Shown here: positions 27,293 to 34,824 of the stretch, piece by piece
Layout: each line of letters opens with the position of its first letter
Position numbering within the stretch: the first letter of the stretch is position 1
NCBI RefSeq assembly: GCF_001426525.1
Contig: NZ_LMEW01000011.1
Span: 1-64,000 of the forward strand
Reading direction: 5' to 3'
DNA: 64,000 nucleotides
Origin: Massilia sp. Root133
Lineage (GTDB): Bacteria; Pseudomonadota; Gammaproteobacteria; Burkholderiales; Burkholderiaceae_D
Notes under the pieces: generated by a model
Told to the model about the DNA's origin: nothing
The model's database searches: none
The model's input: the letters and a program-made list of their open reading frames with translations, nothing else
Translations under genes and position numbers: made by a program

Positions 27293-28316
27293 GCTGAATG
27301 ATCCCGGGCACGAGCTGGCGTGCCACGGCAATGTTGCGTGAATCGTGGCTTGCCATCAGGTCCGCATAGATGAGGTGCAGTGGTACAGTCGGGAATGAGT
27401 CAGCGAAGTGATCCGGATTCCAGAACATTTCGACGATTTCGATGCGCCCTCGGGGATCCGCGCGTAGACGGAAGCTTTTGACGATGTCTTTGAGCGCGTG
27501 CGGGTCGTCCATGTCGATGTAGACCGTGCACTCCTGGGGTTTGAGGTGGCCGGTCAGGATCATGGCTGCTGGTTCGCCACCCCACGCCGAAAGCCTGAAT
27601 CCAGGGCTCCAGTTGAGGAATTCGTCGAGATTATCGATTGCGAAACGGTATTTCCTAAGCTTGGGCTTGAGCCTACCAGCATAGCCACTGGCCCACTCGT
27701 TCAGAAACAGTTCCGGCGTGCGGATCATGCGCTTGCCGTCGGCCGTCGAGCCGATTAATTCACGCGATTCCAGCGTATCGAACGCCTTGCTGATGGCCCC
27801 GATCGCTATCCGTGCGTGCATCGAGATGTCCCGGTAGGGCGCATTGAGCAATGTGGGCTCGGCCAAGGCGGCAAACATCATCCGAAGCGCCCCCGGCGTC
27901 ATCGTATTGTTGGCCGGGAATTGGATTTCAGCGTCACCGCGTCTGCCCGTCACGTAAATGTAAATGCCAGCACCGTCATTGATGTAGGCATTACCCGCCG
28001 TATCGATGAACTGCAGGCCGATGTCGCGGCAACGGGTTGCCATGTCAGGGCTGAGCGGGGAACTGACCAGCAAGGCGCGCTGCGCGTTGCCGAGCCTGTT
28101 CAACAGGTTGAGCGGTAGCGCATACCGATCGACTTTCTTCTTGATCTCGCAGTCGTATCGTAATTTTCGACCATTGATCGTAAGGAGGACCGCAGCAACG
28201 GTATCGTCATTCGGCATATCAAGGACTTCCCCCTGGATGCGCGTCGAGTCGTGCAGCGCTTCCAGAGCGCTTGCGATGAATGCGGTTTCACTCCCAGGGA
28301 TAAACAGGTTGTTCAT
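27270..28316 (-). CDS. AbiEi-type antitoxin of a type IV toxin-antitoxin system
   Basis: This 348-residue cytoplasmic protein is the probable antitoxin and autorepressor of an AbiE-like module. The middle section (TPGALRMMFALAEP-like stretch, then IAIGAISKAFDTLESRELIG) reads as a winged-helix DNA-binding domain at about residues 140-195. N-terminal and C-terminal domains of mixed alpha/beta character flank it. It is followed in overlap by the nucleotidyltransferase toxin remnant and preceded by an array of TGAAC/GTTCA operator half-sites, which fits negative autoregulation. Base composition is clearly lower in GC than the neighbours, a sign of transfer. The ATG at 28316 is the only sensible start; its ribosome site is weak. 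Assignment rests on neighbourhood and remembered family features. Confidence 0.7.
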   Translation of the reverse strand: MNNLFIPGSETAFIASALEALHDSTRIQGEVLDMPNDDTVAAVLLTINGRKLRYDCEIKKKVDRYALPLNLLNRLGNAQRALLVSSPLSPDMATRCRDIGLQFIDTAGNAYINDGAGIYIYVTGRRGDAEIQFPANNTMTPGALRMMFAALAEPTLLNAPYRDISMHARIAIGAISKAFDTLESRELIGSTADGKRMIRTPELFLNEWASGYAGRLKPKLRKYRFAIDNLDEFLNWSPGFRLSAWGGEPAAMILTGHLKPQECTVYIDMDDPHALKDIVKSFRLRADPRGRIEIVEMFWNPDHFADSFPTVPLHLIYADLMASHDSRNIAVARQLVPGIIQHVHDTTR

Positions 28317-28327
28317 GGTTCTTCAGC

Positions 28328-28425
28328 GTTCACGTTACGTGAACATGGCCAAGATATGAACAATCATACATTATGTTCATCTTTTCAGCGTGTTCACGTT
28401 ACGTGAACAAGAAAAAATCGTGAAC
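28328..28425. promoter_or_regulatory. operator array with evenly spaced palindromes upstream of the antitoxin
   Basis: GTTCACGTTACGTGAAC occurs twice as a perfect palindrome, at 28328-28344 and 28392-28408. Between them lies ATGAAC-N13-GTTCAT (28356-28380). The three centres (28336, 28368, 28400) are exactly 32 bases apart, about three turns of DNA. A further TGAAC half-site lies at 28421-28425. This is the only promoter region available for the toxin-antitoxin operon, whose start codon is 12 bases away. Cooperative binding of the antitoxin is the obvious reading, but it is inference. Confidence 0.7.
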
Positions 28426-28433
28426 AAACGGGC

Positions 28434-28460
28434 GAGCCTGCCCAAAATTTGGGCTGGCTC
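28434..28460. repeat. 27-bp near-perfect inverted repeat at the island border
   Basis: GAGCC-T-GCCCAAA-A-TTTGGGC-T-GGCTC pairs over 13 bases per arm with one T/T mismatch. It lies just beyond the operator array. It could be a terminator-like hairpin, a REP-type element or part of the island boundary. The stretch 28461-28600 holds no recognised gene. Confidence 0.5.
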
Positions 28461-28600
28461 ACGCCCCGGGTGCAAATCCTCTCCCCGGTTTGATTCAAGT
28501 TAGTGCATGTAACTACAGCAGCCACGAATCTGGCTGGCATAAAACCTGCATCAGCTACTGCATCAGCCGCCGCCGGCGGCTACCCCGATCGGAGCCCAGG

Positions 28601-29278
28601 ATGCACGCAGACACTCTTCCCACCTCATCCAACGCCCAGCCCGACGTCAAACTGTCCGGCGACGTGTTCGGCGCCCTGATCAACCTGTCCGGCCGGCGCC
28701 GTTTCACGTCGCAGCGGGTTGTGCTGTATTCGGTGCTGGCGTCGCTCGGCCATGACGGCGCGGACAAGACGGCGCGCGACACGCTGGCGGCCTTCCGGGA
28801 CGCGCACATCACGCTCGTGCAGGGCAAGCAGGGTTTGCCGGGCATCTTCTGCCAGCAATTGCGCGACGCGTATTTCGGCACGATGCGGGGCGACCAGATC
28901 ATCCGCGACTTCATCGCACTGGCCGAGAGTACGCTGGACGCCATCGGCACGACGTCGCGGCGTGCGCCCGCGCTGCTCGATGAGCTGGTGCGCAGCGCGA
29001 CGCCGTTGCTCACCGTGCTCAATGCGCTGACCCTCGTGTACGAGGAACAGTCCAAGCGCCATGCCCTGCTGCAGCGCCGGCAGATGCAGGAATTGATGGG
29101 GGACATCAAGACCATCGCGCGGCAGGCGCGCATGGTCGCCTTCAATGCCCAGGTCGTCGCTGCGCGCGCCGGCGACGTCGGCAGGGAGTTTGCCGTGGTC
29201 GCGAGCACCATGACCAACGTCACCGGCGAGATCGATGCGCTGGTGCAGACCGCCCTGGAGGGGTCGCTCGCCTACTGA
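28601..29278 (+). CDS. short methyl-accepting chemotaxis protein-like signalling protein
   Basis: This 225-residue soluble protein has no signal peptide or membrane segment. Its C-terminal 60 residues (MGDIKTIARQARMVAFNAQ, then VVAARAGDVGREFAVVASTM) match the highly conserved tip region of chemoreceptor signalling domains. The N-terminal 150 residues are helical, without a recognised sensor. Chemoreceptors normally have 500 or more residues with two methylation helices, so this is a minimal or degenerate form. The ATG at 28601 (MHADTLPTSS) follows a GGAG site. It may bind CheA/CheW or another kinase, or be a cytoplasmic scaffold; no chemotaxis gene is nearby. Confidence 0.7.
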   Translation: MHADTLPTSSNAQPDVKLSGDVFGALINLSGRRRFTSQRVVLYSVLASLGHDGADKTARDTLAAFRDAHITLVQGKQGLPGIFCQQLRDAYFGTMRGDQIIRDFIALAESTLDAIGTTSRRAPALLDELVRSATPLLTVLNALTLVYEEQSKRHALLQRRQMQELMGDIKTIARQARMVAFNAQVVAARAGDVGREFAVVASTMTNVTGEIDALVQTALEGSLAY

Positions 29279-29279
29279 A

Positions 29280-30878
29280 TCAGATGCGCTTGCGCTGCAC
29301 GGTGCCGGGAACGTGCTGGTCCTGGACCCTGCGCGCATCGCGCACTGTGAAGTCCGTCACCGACCGCAAGTCGAACAGCGCCGCGCCGCCGCTGCCCGGC
29401 TGGGCGTTGACCGCGCTGAAGACGGCGTCCCGCACGTTCTCCAGCACGAAGGCGGCGCGCGCGTCGGGCTGCGCATACGTCACCGTGACGTGGCCGACGT
29501 CGACGCCGGCCGCATGGCGCACGTACAGGCCATAGGCCGGGCAGGGCCCGAACATGCCCGGCTCGGGATACGCTGTCGGCTTTTCCAGCGGGACCGCGTC
29601 GCGGAGCATGGCCGTGCCGCCGCCTTCGACGTGCAAGCGCAGGTTCGACAGGTGGATGTCCTCGACCGGATGACCGGGCAGGCCGCTGATCGTGCTGGTA
29701 AAACCCGCCTGCGCGCCCGAGACGACGATGTTGCTGATGTTGACGCGCCGGATGGTCCCGACCGGCGGCGCATCCGGCCCGCGCAGGCGTGCGCCGAGGC
29801 AGATGAAGATCGGATCGTTGGCCACCTTGCGCATGGTGATGTTGGAAATCGTGAGGTCTTCGATGTGCGAACCGTCCACGCTTTCGATGGCGAGGCCGCG
29901 GCAATCGTCGAAAATGCAGTTGGTGATCGTGATGTTCCTGAAGTCGCCATTCGATTCCGTGCCCAGCTTGATCCGCCCGAAGCGGCCCGAGTGGTAGTCG
30001 GGTGTGCTGCGCTTGAATGTCCCGTCCAGCAGCGTGCCGACGTCGAAATTCCCGGCCACGTAACAATCCGAAATGGTGATGTTGTCGCAGGCCGCGATCC
30101 GGCCCAGTGCATACGACGCCTTCAGGCAGATGCCGTCGTCCCAGGGCGAATTGACGCTGCACCTGGAAATGCGCACGTTGCTGCAGCAATCGATGTCCAT
30201 GCCGTCGCGATTGGTATCGATGCGTAGATTATCGACCGTCACGTTGCTGCATCCGGTCGCCAGGATACCGAAATGGCCCCCTCGCAAGATGCCGAAGTCG
30301 CGCAACAGGACGTTATTGCATTCGCGTAGCGCGATCGCCTTGTTGCCTTCGCCCGGCCCGCCGTCCGCGTCGTAGCGTATGCTCCCGTCGGGCAGCTTCC
30401 GGTAGCCCGGATTGAGTCCCTTGCCATCGATGTGGCCGGTGCCGGTGATCGCAACGCTGTCCAGGCCGATGCCCCAGATCAGGCTGTTTTTCCAGTGGCT
30501 GTGGCCGAAGTCCTGGTAGTTGCCGCCCGCGGCATTCGGTTCCGGCAGGTCGTACGGCGCGACCTTCCAGTCCACCGCTTCGATCACCGCGCCCGCCTCC
30601 AGATGCAGCGTGACGCGGCTGCGCAGCCGGATCGATGCGGACAGGTAGCGCCCGGGCGGGACATGCACGGTGCCGCCGCCGGCCCTGGCCGCCGCCTCGA
30701 TGGCGGCGTTGATGGCGCCGGAATCGACCGTTTTACCGTCGCCGCGGGCGCCGTAGTCGCGCACGTCGTGGCGCGCCGCGGCTTGCGCCTGCGCGTTGCC
30801 GAAGGCGGACAGCATGGGAAGCGAGGCCGCCAGTCGGGCGGCTGAACCAAGCAAACGACGGCGGGTAAGTGTACTCAT
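29280..30878 (-). CDS. Tat-exported GH28 family (polygalacturonase-like) protein
   Basis: This 532-residue protein is predicted to be a right-handed beta-helix hydrolase acting on pectin-like polysaccharides. The N-terminus STLTRRRLLGSAARL is a twin-arginine signal ending near AQAQA, so it is exported folded. The helix starts with RDYGARGDGKTVDSGAINAAI. GH28 catalytic features are visible: the Asp in NRDGMDIDCC, an Asp pair in SPWDDGICLK, and RIK in GRFGRIKLGTESNG. The usual His-Gly motif is not evident; the corresponding region reads NFDVGTLLDG. The ATG is at 30878. It is convergent with the chemoreceptor-like gene, one base between stops, and lies downstream of the ClC gene on the same strand. 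Confidence 0.85.
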   Translation of the reverse strand: MSTLTRRRLLGSAARLAASLPMLSAFGNAQAQAAARHDVRDYGARGDGKTVDSGAINAAIEAAARAGGGTVHVPPGRYLSASIRLRSRVTLHLEAGAVIEAVDWKVAPYDLPEPNAAGGNYQDFGHSHWKNSLIWGIGLDSVAITGTGHIDGKGLNPGYRKLPDGSIRYDADGGPGEGNKAIALRECNNVLLRDFGILRGGHFGILATGCSNVTVDNLRIDTNRDGMDIDCCSNVRISRCSVNSPWDDGICLKASYALGRIAACDNITISDCYVAGNFDVGTLLDGTFKRSTPDYHSGRFGRIKLGTESNGDFRNITITNCIFDDCRGLAIESVDGSHIEDLTISNITMRKVANDPIFICLGARLRGPDAPPVGTIRRVNISNIVVSGAQAGFTSTISGLPGHPVEDIHLSNLRLHVEGGGTAMLRDAVPLEKPTAYPEPGMFGPCPAYGLYVRHAAGVDVGHVTVTYAQPDARAAFVLENVRDAVFSAVNAQPGSGGAALFDLRSVTDFTVRDARRVQDQHVPGTVQRKRI

Positions 30879-30945
30879 GGACCGATACGCGGAAGAGTGG
30901 GTAATCTCTCGATGTTATCGATCTCACAATATATGTGCAAGCAGT

Positions 30946-32691
30946 TTATGCCTCCACCTGCATCCCCAGCGGCGCCCGATTCAGCCTGACATACGCATCC
31001 AGCACATCCGTCTTGTGCACGGCCCCGAGCAGCTCGGGGTCGAGCGCGCTGCGCACGGCCGGCAGCCGCTCGCCGAAGTGGCGCATGAACTGGCGCAGCG
31101 CGTCGTCCAGGCCCATGTCGGCCGTGACGACGGGCAGGGCGTCGGGCCGGGCGATGTCGGCGCAGGTGCGGGAGGATGCCTCGTCCCGCTCGTACAGCGC
31201 GGCCACGTCGTGCAGCGCCACCACGCCGCGGTAGCGCCCGGCGGTGTCGACGAGGTAGACGTATTTCACGGGATGCTGGCGGAACAGCGCGGCGGCCTGC
31301 GCGATGGAGGCATCGAGCGGCAGGACGGTGTCGGCGGGGCGGATCAGTTCCTGCATCCGGATCGCGCGCAGGCGTTCGCGTTCCTGCTCGTCGGCCACGC
31401 GGCGGGCCGTGATCTCGTACATCGACGGCCCGTTCACGGCGCGCGCGACGCCGAAGGCGACGACGCAGGCCAGCATCAGCGGCAGCATCAACGAATAGCT
31501 GAGCGTCATCTCGAAGATCATCAGGATCGCCATCAGCGGCGCGCTCGTCGCGGCGGCCAGCAGGGCGCCCATGCCGACGGCGACGAACGCGGCCGGCGCG
31601 GCGGCCGTTTCCGGCGTCAACGCCTGCGGCACCAGCGCGAACAAATGGCCGACGGCCGCGCCGACGAACAGCGTGGGCGTGAAGATGCCGCCGATGGCGC
31701 CGGATCCGCTGGTGAGCAGCGTCGCCGCGATCTTGCAGACGAGGACGACGAGAACGGCCTGCCATAGCCAGGACTGGTGCAGCAGCGCGTTCACGACGCT
31801 GTAGCCGTTGCCCCAGACCTGCGGTACCCAAATGGAGATGGCGCCCACGCCCAGGCCGCCGAGCGCGAGGCGCAGCGGCAGCGGCAGGCCGCTGTCGGCG
31901 AACAGGCCGCGCGTGCGCTGCAGCGCGACCAGGAAGGCCGGCGCGATCAGTCCCGCGAGCACGCCCAGCGCGACGAACCACACGACCTCCAGGTTGGCGA
32001 TGGGCGCGAACGCGGGCATCTCGTACGTCGGGTGATAGCCGGGCAGGCGGCGCATGGTGATGTTGGCGACGACGGCGGCGACCATGATCGGCCCGAGGCT
32101 GTTCATGGTGATGGCGCCCAGGATGATCTCGGTGACGAAGAACGCGCTGGCGATGGGCGCGTTGTAGGCCGCGGCGATGCCCGCCGCCGCGCCGCATGCC
32201 ACGAGCAGGCGCAGACGCTCCGTATTGAAACGGGCGATGCGGCCGATGACGGACGCGCTCATCGCCGCCAGCTGGATCATCGAGCCTTCGCGGCCGATCG
32301 AGCCGCCGGACGCGATCGACAGCAGCGACGATACGCTGTTCACGAGCGTAAGCTGCACCGGCACCTTGCCGTCGCCGACGGCCACCACTTCCATGTAGTC
32401 CGCACGCGCACCGCCGGCATGGCGGCGCGCCAGCACCAGCACGCAGCCGGCCAGCAGGCCGCCCGCGCATGGCATCAGCAGGCGTGCCTGCCAGGGCAGT
32501 GCGGTCGCGATGTCGACGAACGAGCCGCTGCGGCCGAACAGCAGCGCCTGCAGCAGCGTGAGACCGTCGCGGAAGAGGAGCGTCGCCAGCGCGCCGGCGC
32601 AGCCGACGAGCGCCGCCCACAGCAGGATGGCATTGGCGCGCAGCAGCAGCGCGAGCCGCGTGCGCAGGCGATCGGGCGAAGAAACGTTCAT
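30946..32691 (-). CDS. ClC family chloride channel/transporter with CBS domains
   Basis: This 581-residue inner-membrane ClC protein has about 18 helices (residues 20-430) followed by two CBS domains (about 450-570). The selectivity motifs are GGSIGREGSM with the gating glutamate, and GSGAIGGIFTPTLF. The N-terminal GSGIP-type motif is replaced by a VAVGDGKVP stretch, which is common in this bacterial subgroup. ClC proteins exchange chloride for protons or conduct chloride, often for acid resistance. The ATG at 32691 (MNVSSPDRLRTRLAL) is chosen because homology starts there; the long upstream open frame is the shadow of the kinase gene. It lies 24 bases below the histidine kinase gene and is probably in its operon. 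Confidence 0.93.
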   Translation of the reverse strand: MNVSSPDRLRTRLALLLRANAILLWAALVGCAGALATLLFRDGLTLLQALLFGRSGSFVDIATALPWQARLLMPCAGGLLAGCVLVLARRHAGGARADYMEVVAVGDGKVPVQLTLVNSVSSLLSIASGGSIGREGSMIQLAAMSASVIGRIARFNTERLRLLVACGAAAGIAAAYNAPIASAFFVTEIILGAITMNSLGPIMVAAVVANITMRRLPGYHPTYEMPAFAPIANLEVVWFVALGVLAGLIAPAFLVALQRTRGLFADSGLPLPLRLALGGLGVGAISIWVPQVWGNGYSVVNALLHQSWLWQAVLVVLVCKIAATLLTSGSGAIGGIFTPTLFVGAAVGHLFALVPQALTPETAAAPAAFVAVGMGALLAAATSAPLMAILMIFEMTLSYSLMLPLMLACVVAFGVARAVNGPSMYEITARRVADEQERERLRAIRMQELIRPADTVLPLDASIAQAAALFRQHPVKYVYLVDTAGRYRGVVALHDVAALYERDEASSRTCADIARPDALPVVTADMGLDDALRQFMRHFGERLPAVRSALDPELLGAVHKTDVLDAYVRLNRAPLGMQVEA

Positions 32692-32714
32692 GGTGAGGGA
32701 GCGGAGCCCGGCCA

Positions 32715-34064
32715 CTATAGCATGCGCTCGGGGTGGCTCACGCCGAACGCGATGCGCACGGCCAGTCCGCGCCCATCGGGGCGGCCGTCGAGCGTGATGC
32801 GGGCGCCGTTGCGGGCCGCGGCCCGTTCCGCGATCGCGAGACCGAGGCCGCTGCCCGCCTGGTCCTGGCCGGGCACGCGGTAGAAGCGTTCGAACACCCG
32901 GGCACGCAGCGCGGGCGGGATGCCGGGACCCTGGTCCGACACCGTGATGCATGGACCGGCGTCGAGGCTCACGTCCACGCGCGCGCCGTCCGGCGAATAC
33001 TTGATCGCGTTGCCGACCACGTTGTCGAGCAGGGCGGCCATGCTTTCGCGGTGCAGCGGCAGGATGACGGGGGCAGATGCGCGCAATTCGATGTCGACGC
33101 CGCGCTGCAGCGCCAGCGGCGCGGCCACGGCGATGCGTTCGCGCAGCAGCGCGGCCAGGTCCTGGTCCTGCAGCGGCGCGTCCGTCGGTTCCTGGCGCGC
33201 CCGTTCGTAGGCGAGCAGCTGGTGCACCGCGTGCGTGGCGCGCGCGACGCCTTCGCGCAGGCCGGCACCGGCTTCGGTCTTCCGGGCCGCGTCGGTCGAC
33301 GCTTCCAGCAGGTGGGCATTGAGCTGCACGACCGACAGCGGCGTCTTGAGCTCGTGCGCGGCGTCTGCGAGGAACTCGTGTTCGCGCGCGAGCCGCTCGG
33401 ACAGGCGCCGCATCAGGCGGTTCACCGCATCGACGACGGGTGCCAGTTCGCGGTAGGGCGATGCGGGCAGCGGCGCCAGCTCGGCCGCACCGCGTGCTTC
33501 GAGCGCCTGCGCCATCGCGCGCAGCGGGCGCAGGCCTACGCGCACGATGAACCAGGCCGGCAGCAACACGAACGGCAGGCTGTAGACGAGCGGCGAGAAC
33601 AGGTACTTGGCGGCCGACGGCGTGAACACCCAGTCGACGTTGGGCTTCTCGCGCCGCTCGACCACGATGCCGCGCGCGGCGTCGCGCTCGACCCAGCGTA
33701 CCCACCCGTCGTCCGGCGGCGCGTCCGGGTCCGAGTCGTACACGAGCTGCCCGTTCAGCCACACGCGGGTCTGCGCATGCGTCTCGAAGCCCGTCTCGCG
33801 GAACATGTCCAGGCGCAGCGCCTCGATGCCGCGGCCGATGCGCGCCAGCGCCGCCGGGTCGGATGGCAGCGACTGCATGTTCAGCATGATCTGGCGCGTC
33901 CACGCGCGGTTGACGATGGACGTCTGGCGCGCCTGGTCGACCTTCACCTGCCAGGCGATGTGGGCCAGCGCCGCCAGCCAGATGGCGAGCATGACGAGCA
34001 TGAAGCCGATCAGGAGGCGGCGCAGCAGCGACTTCGGCGGCGACACGCTAGCGGTCGCCGTCAT
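32715..34064 (-). CDS. two-component sensor histidine kinase
   Basis: This 449-residue inner-membrane kinase pairs with the response regulator next to it. Transmembrane helices lie near residues 15-37 and 160-180, around a periplasmic sensor of about 120 residues. A HAMP-like linker follows. The H-box is EFLADAAHELKTPLSVV with the phosphorylated His near residue 243. The catalytic domain shows LLDNVVGNAIKYS (N-box), DQGPGIP and SGLGLAIAE. The architecture is that of QseC/TctE-type kinases. The ATG at 34064 overlaps the regulator by 17 bases, so the two are coupled. The signal is unknown. Confidence 0.93.
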   Translation of the reverse strand: MTATASVSPPKSLLRRLLIGFMLVMLAIWLAALAHIAWQVKVDQARQTSIVNRAWTRQIMLNMQSLPSDPAALARIGRGIEALRLDMFRETGFETHAQTRVWLNGQLVYDSDPDAPPDDGWVRWVERDAARGIVVERREKPNVDWVFTPSAAKYLFSPLVYSLPFVLLPAWFIVRVGLRPLRAMAQALEARGAAELAPLPASPYRELAPVVDAVNRLMRRLSERLAREHEFLADAAHELKTPLSVVQLNAHLLEASTDAARKTEAGAGLREGVARATHAVHQLLAYERARQEPTDAPLQDQDLAALLRERIAVAAPLALQRGVDIELRASAPVILPLHRESMAALLDNVVGNAIKYSPDGARVDVSLDAGPCITVSDQGPGIPPALRARVFERFYRVPGQDQAGSGLGLAIAERAAARNGARITLDGRPDGRGLAVRIAFGVSHPERML

Positions 34065-34710
34065 GGCGCACCATGTAGCCGACGCCGCGCACGGTGCGGA
34101 TGTAGCCGTCGCCGATCTTCTTGCGCAGGTTCGAGATATGCACGTCCAGCGTCTGGCCCTCGCTGTAGGGCAGCACGCCCTGTTCGAGTTCCGCGCGCGT
34201 GACGATGCGGTCCGGGTTGCGCACCAGCGCGTGCAGCAGCGCGAACTCCGTCCGCGACAGGTTGACGGGCGCGCCGCGGCACGTGGCGCTCATGCTGCGC
34301 GTATCGATGGCCAGGTCGCCGACCTGCCACAGCGTGTCGGCCTGCGCGCCGCCGGCGCGGCGCACGACGGCGCGCAGGCGCGCCAGCAGCTCGGGGATGT
34401 CGAAGGGTTTGATGAGGTAATCGTCGGCGCCGCCGTCGAAGCCGTCGAGGCGGTCCTGCAGGCTGTCGCGCGCCGTGATCAGGACGGCGGGCAGCACGTG
34501 GCCGGCTGCGCGCAGGCGGCGCAGCAGCGCGACGCCGTCGCCGTCGGGCAGGCCCAGGTCCAGCAACAGCGCGTCGTGGCGGCGCTCGTCCAGCAGGCGC
34601 GCGCAGTCGCTGCCCAGGCGCACCCAGGTGACGTCATGGCCGTCGTTGTGCAGCACCGACTGCAGCGCGCGGCCCAGCGCGAGGTCGTCTTCCACGAGTA
34701 GGAGTCGCAT
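34048..34710 (-). CDS. OmpR family response regulator
   Basis: This 220-residue transcription factor is activated by the neighbouring kinase. The receiver domain (1-120) has the acidic pair in LLLVEDDLALG, the phospho-acceptor Asp51 in LLLDLGLPDGDG, and Lys in YLIKPFDIPEL. The winged-helix domain (130-220) ends with the usual HISNLRKKIGDGYIRTVRGVGYMV. It resembles the QseB/PmrA/BqsR branch. The ATG at 34710 is chosen over a TTG at 34719. A pair of TGAAG direct repeats with 11-base period lies 45 bases upstream, between this gene and the divergent propeller gene. That is the form of site this branch of regulators binds. Confidence 0.95.
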   Translation of the reverse strand: MRLLLVEDDLALGRALQSVLHNDGHDVTWVRLGSDCARLLDERRHDALLLDLGLPDGDGVALLRRLRAAGHVLPAVLITARDSLQDRLDGFDGGADDYLIKPFDIPELLARLRAVVRRAGGAQADTLWQVGDLAIDTRSMSATCRGAPVNLSRTEFALLHALVRNPDRIVTRAELEQGVLPYSEGQTLDVHISNLRKKIGDGYIRTVRGVGYMVRHDGDR

Positions 34711-34754
34711 GGAGCGCAAGTATAGCGACGCGCCGCCGGCGCGCCTATCGGCCG

Positions 34755-34797
34755 TGAAGCCTCCCTGAAGATTGCGCGCGCTTCCCGCCTCTAGAAT
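34755..34797 (+). promoter_or_regulatory. TGAAG-N6-TGAAG direct repeat with -10 TAGAAT
   Basis: TGAAG at 34755-34759 and 34766-34770 repeat with an 11-base period and are followed after 21 bases by TAGAAT (34792-34797). There is no normal -35, as expected for an activated promoter. The layout is repeated exactly at 42611-42653. The repeat is one base per half-site away from TTAAG-N6-TTAAG, the known box of the BqsR-type regulator. The adjacent OmpR-family gene is the obvious candidate binder. Confidence 0.55.
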
Positions 34798-34824
34798 GGC
34801 GGCATCCCAACGTCAGGAATCCCC

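Noticed and set aside
28465..28500. tRNA-like piece (GGGTGCAAATCCTCTCCCCGG) suggesting an attachment site
   Set aside because: The supposed T-arm does not pair over five bases and no acceptor or anticodon stem can be drawn, so it is not a tRNA or a convincing att remnant.
34064..34189. Extension of the histidine kinase or ClC genes into longer upstream frames
   Set aside because: The extra N-terminal sequence lies in the regulator or kinase gene respectively and lacks homology; the overlapping ATG starts are normal for such operons.
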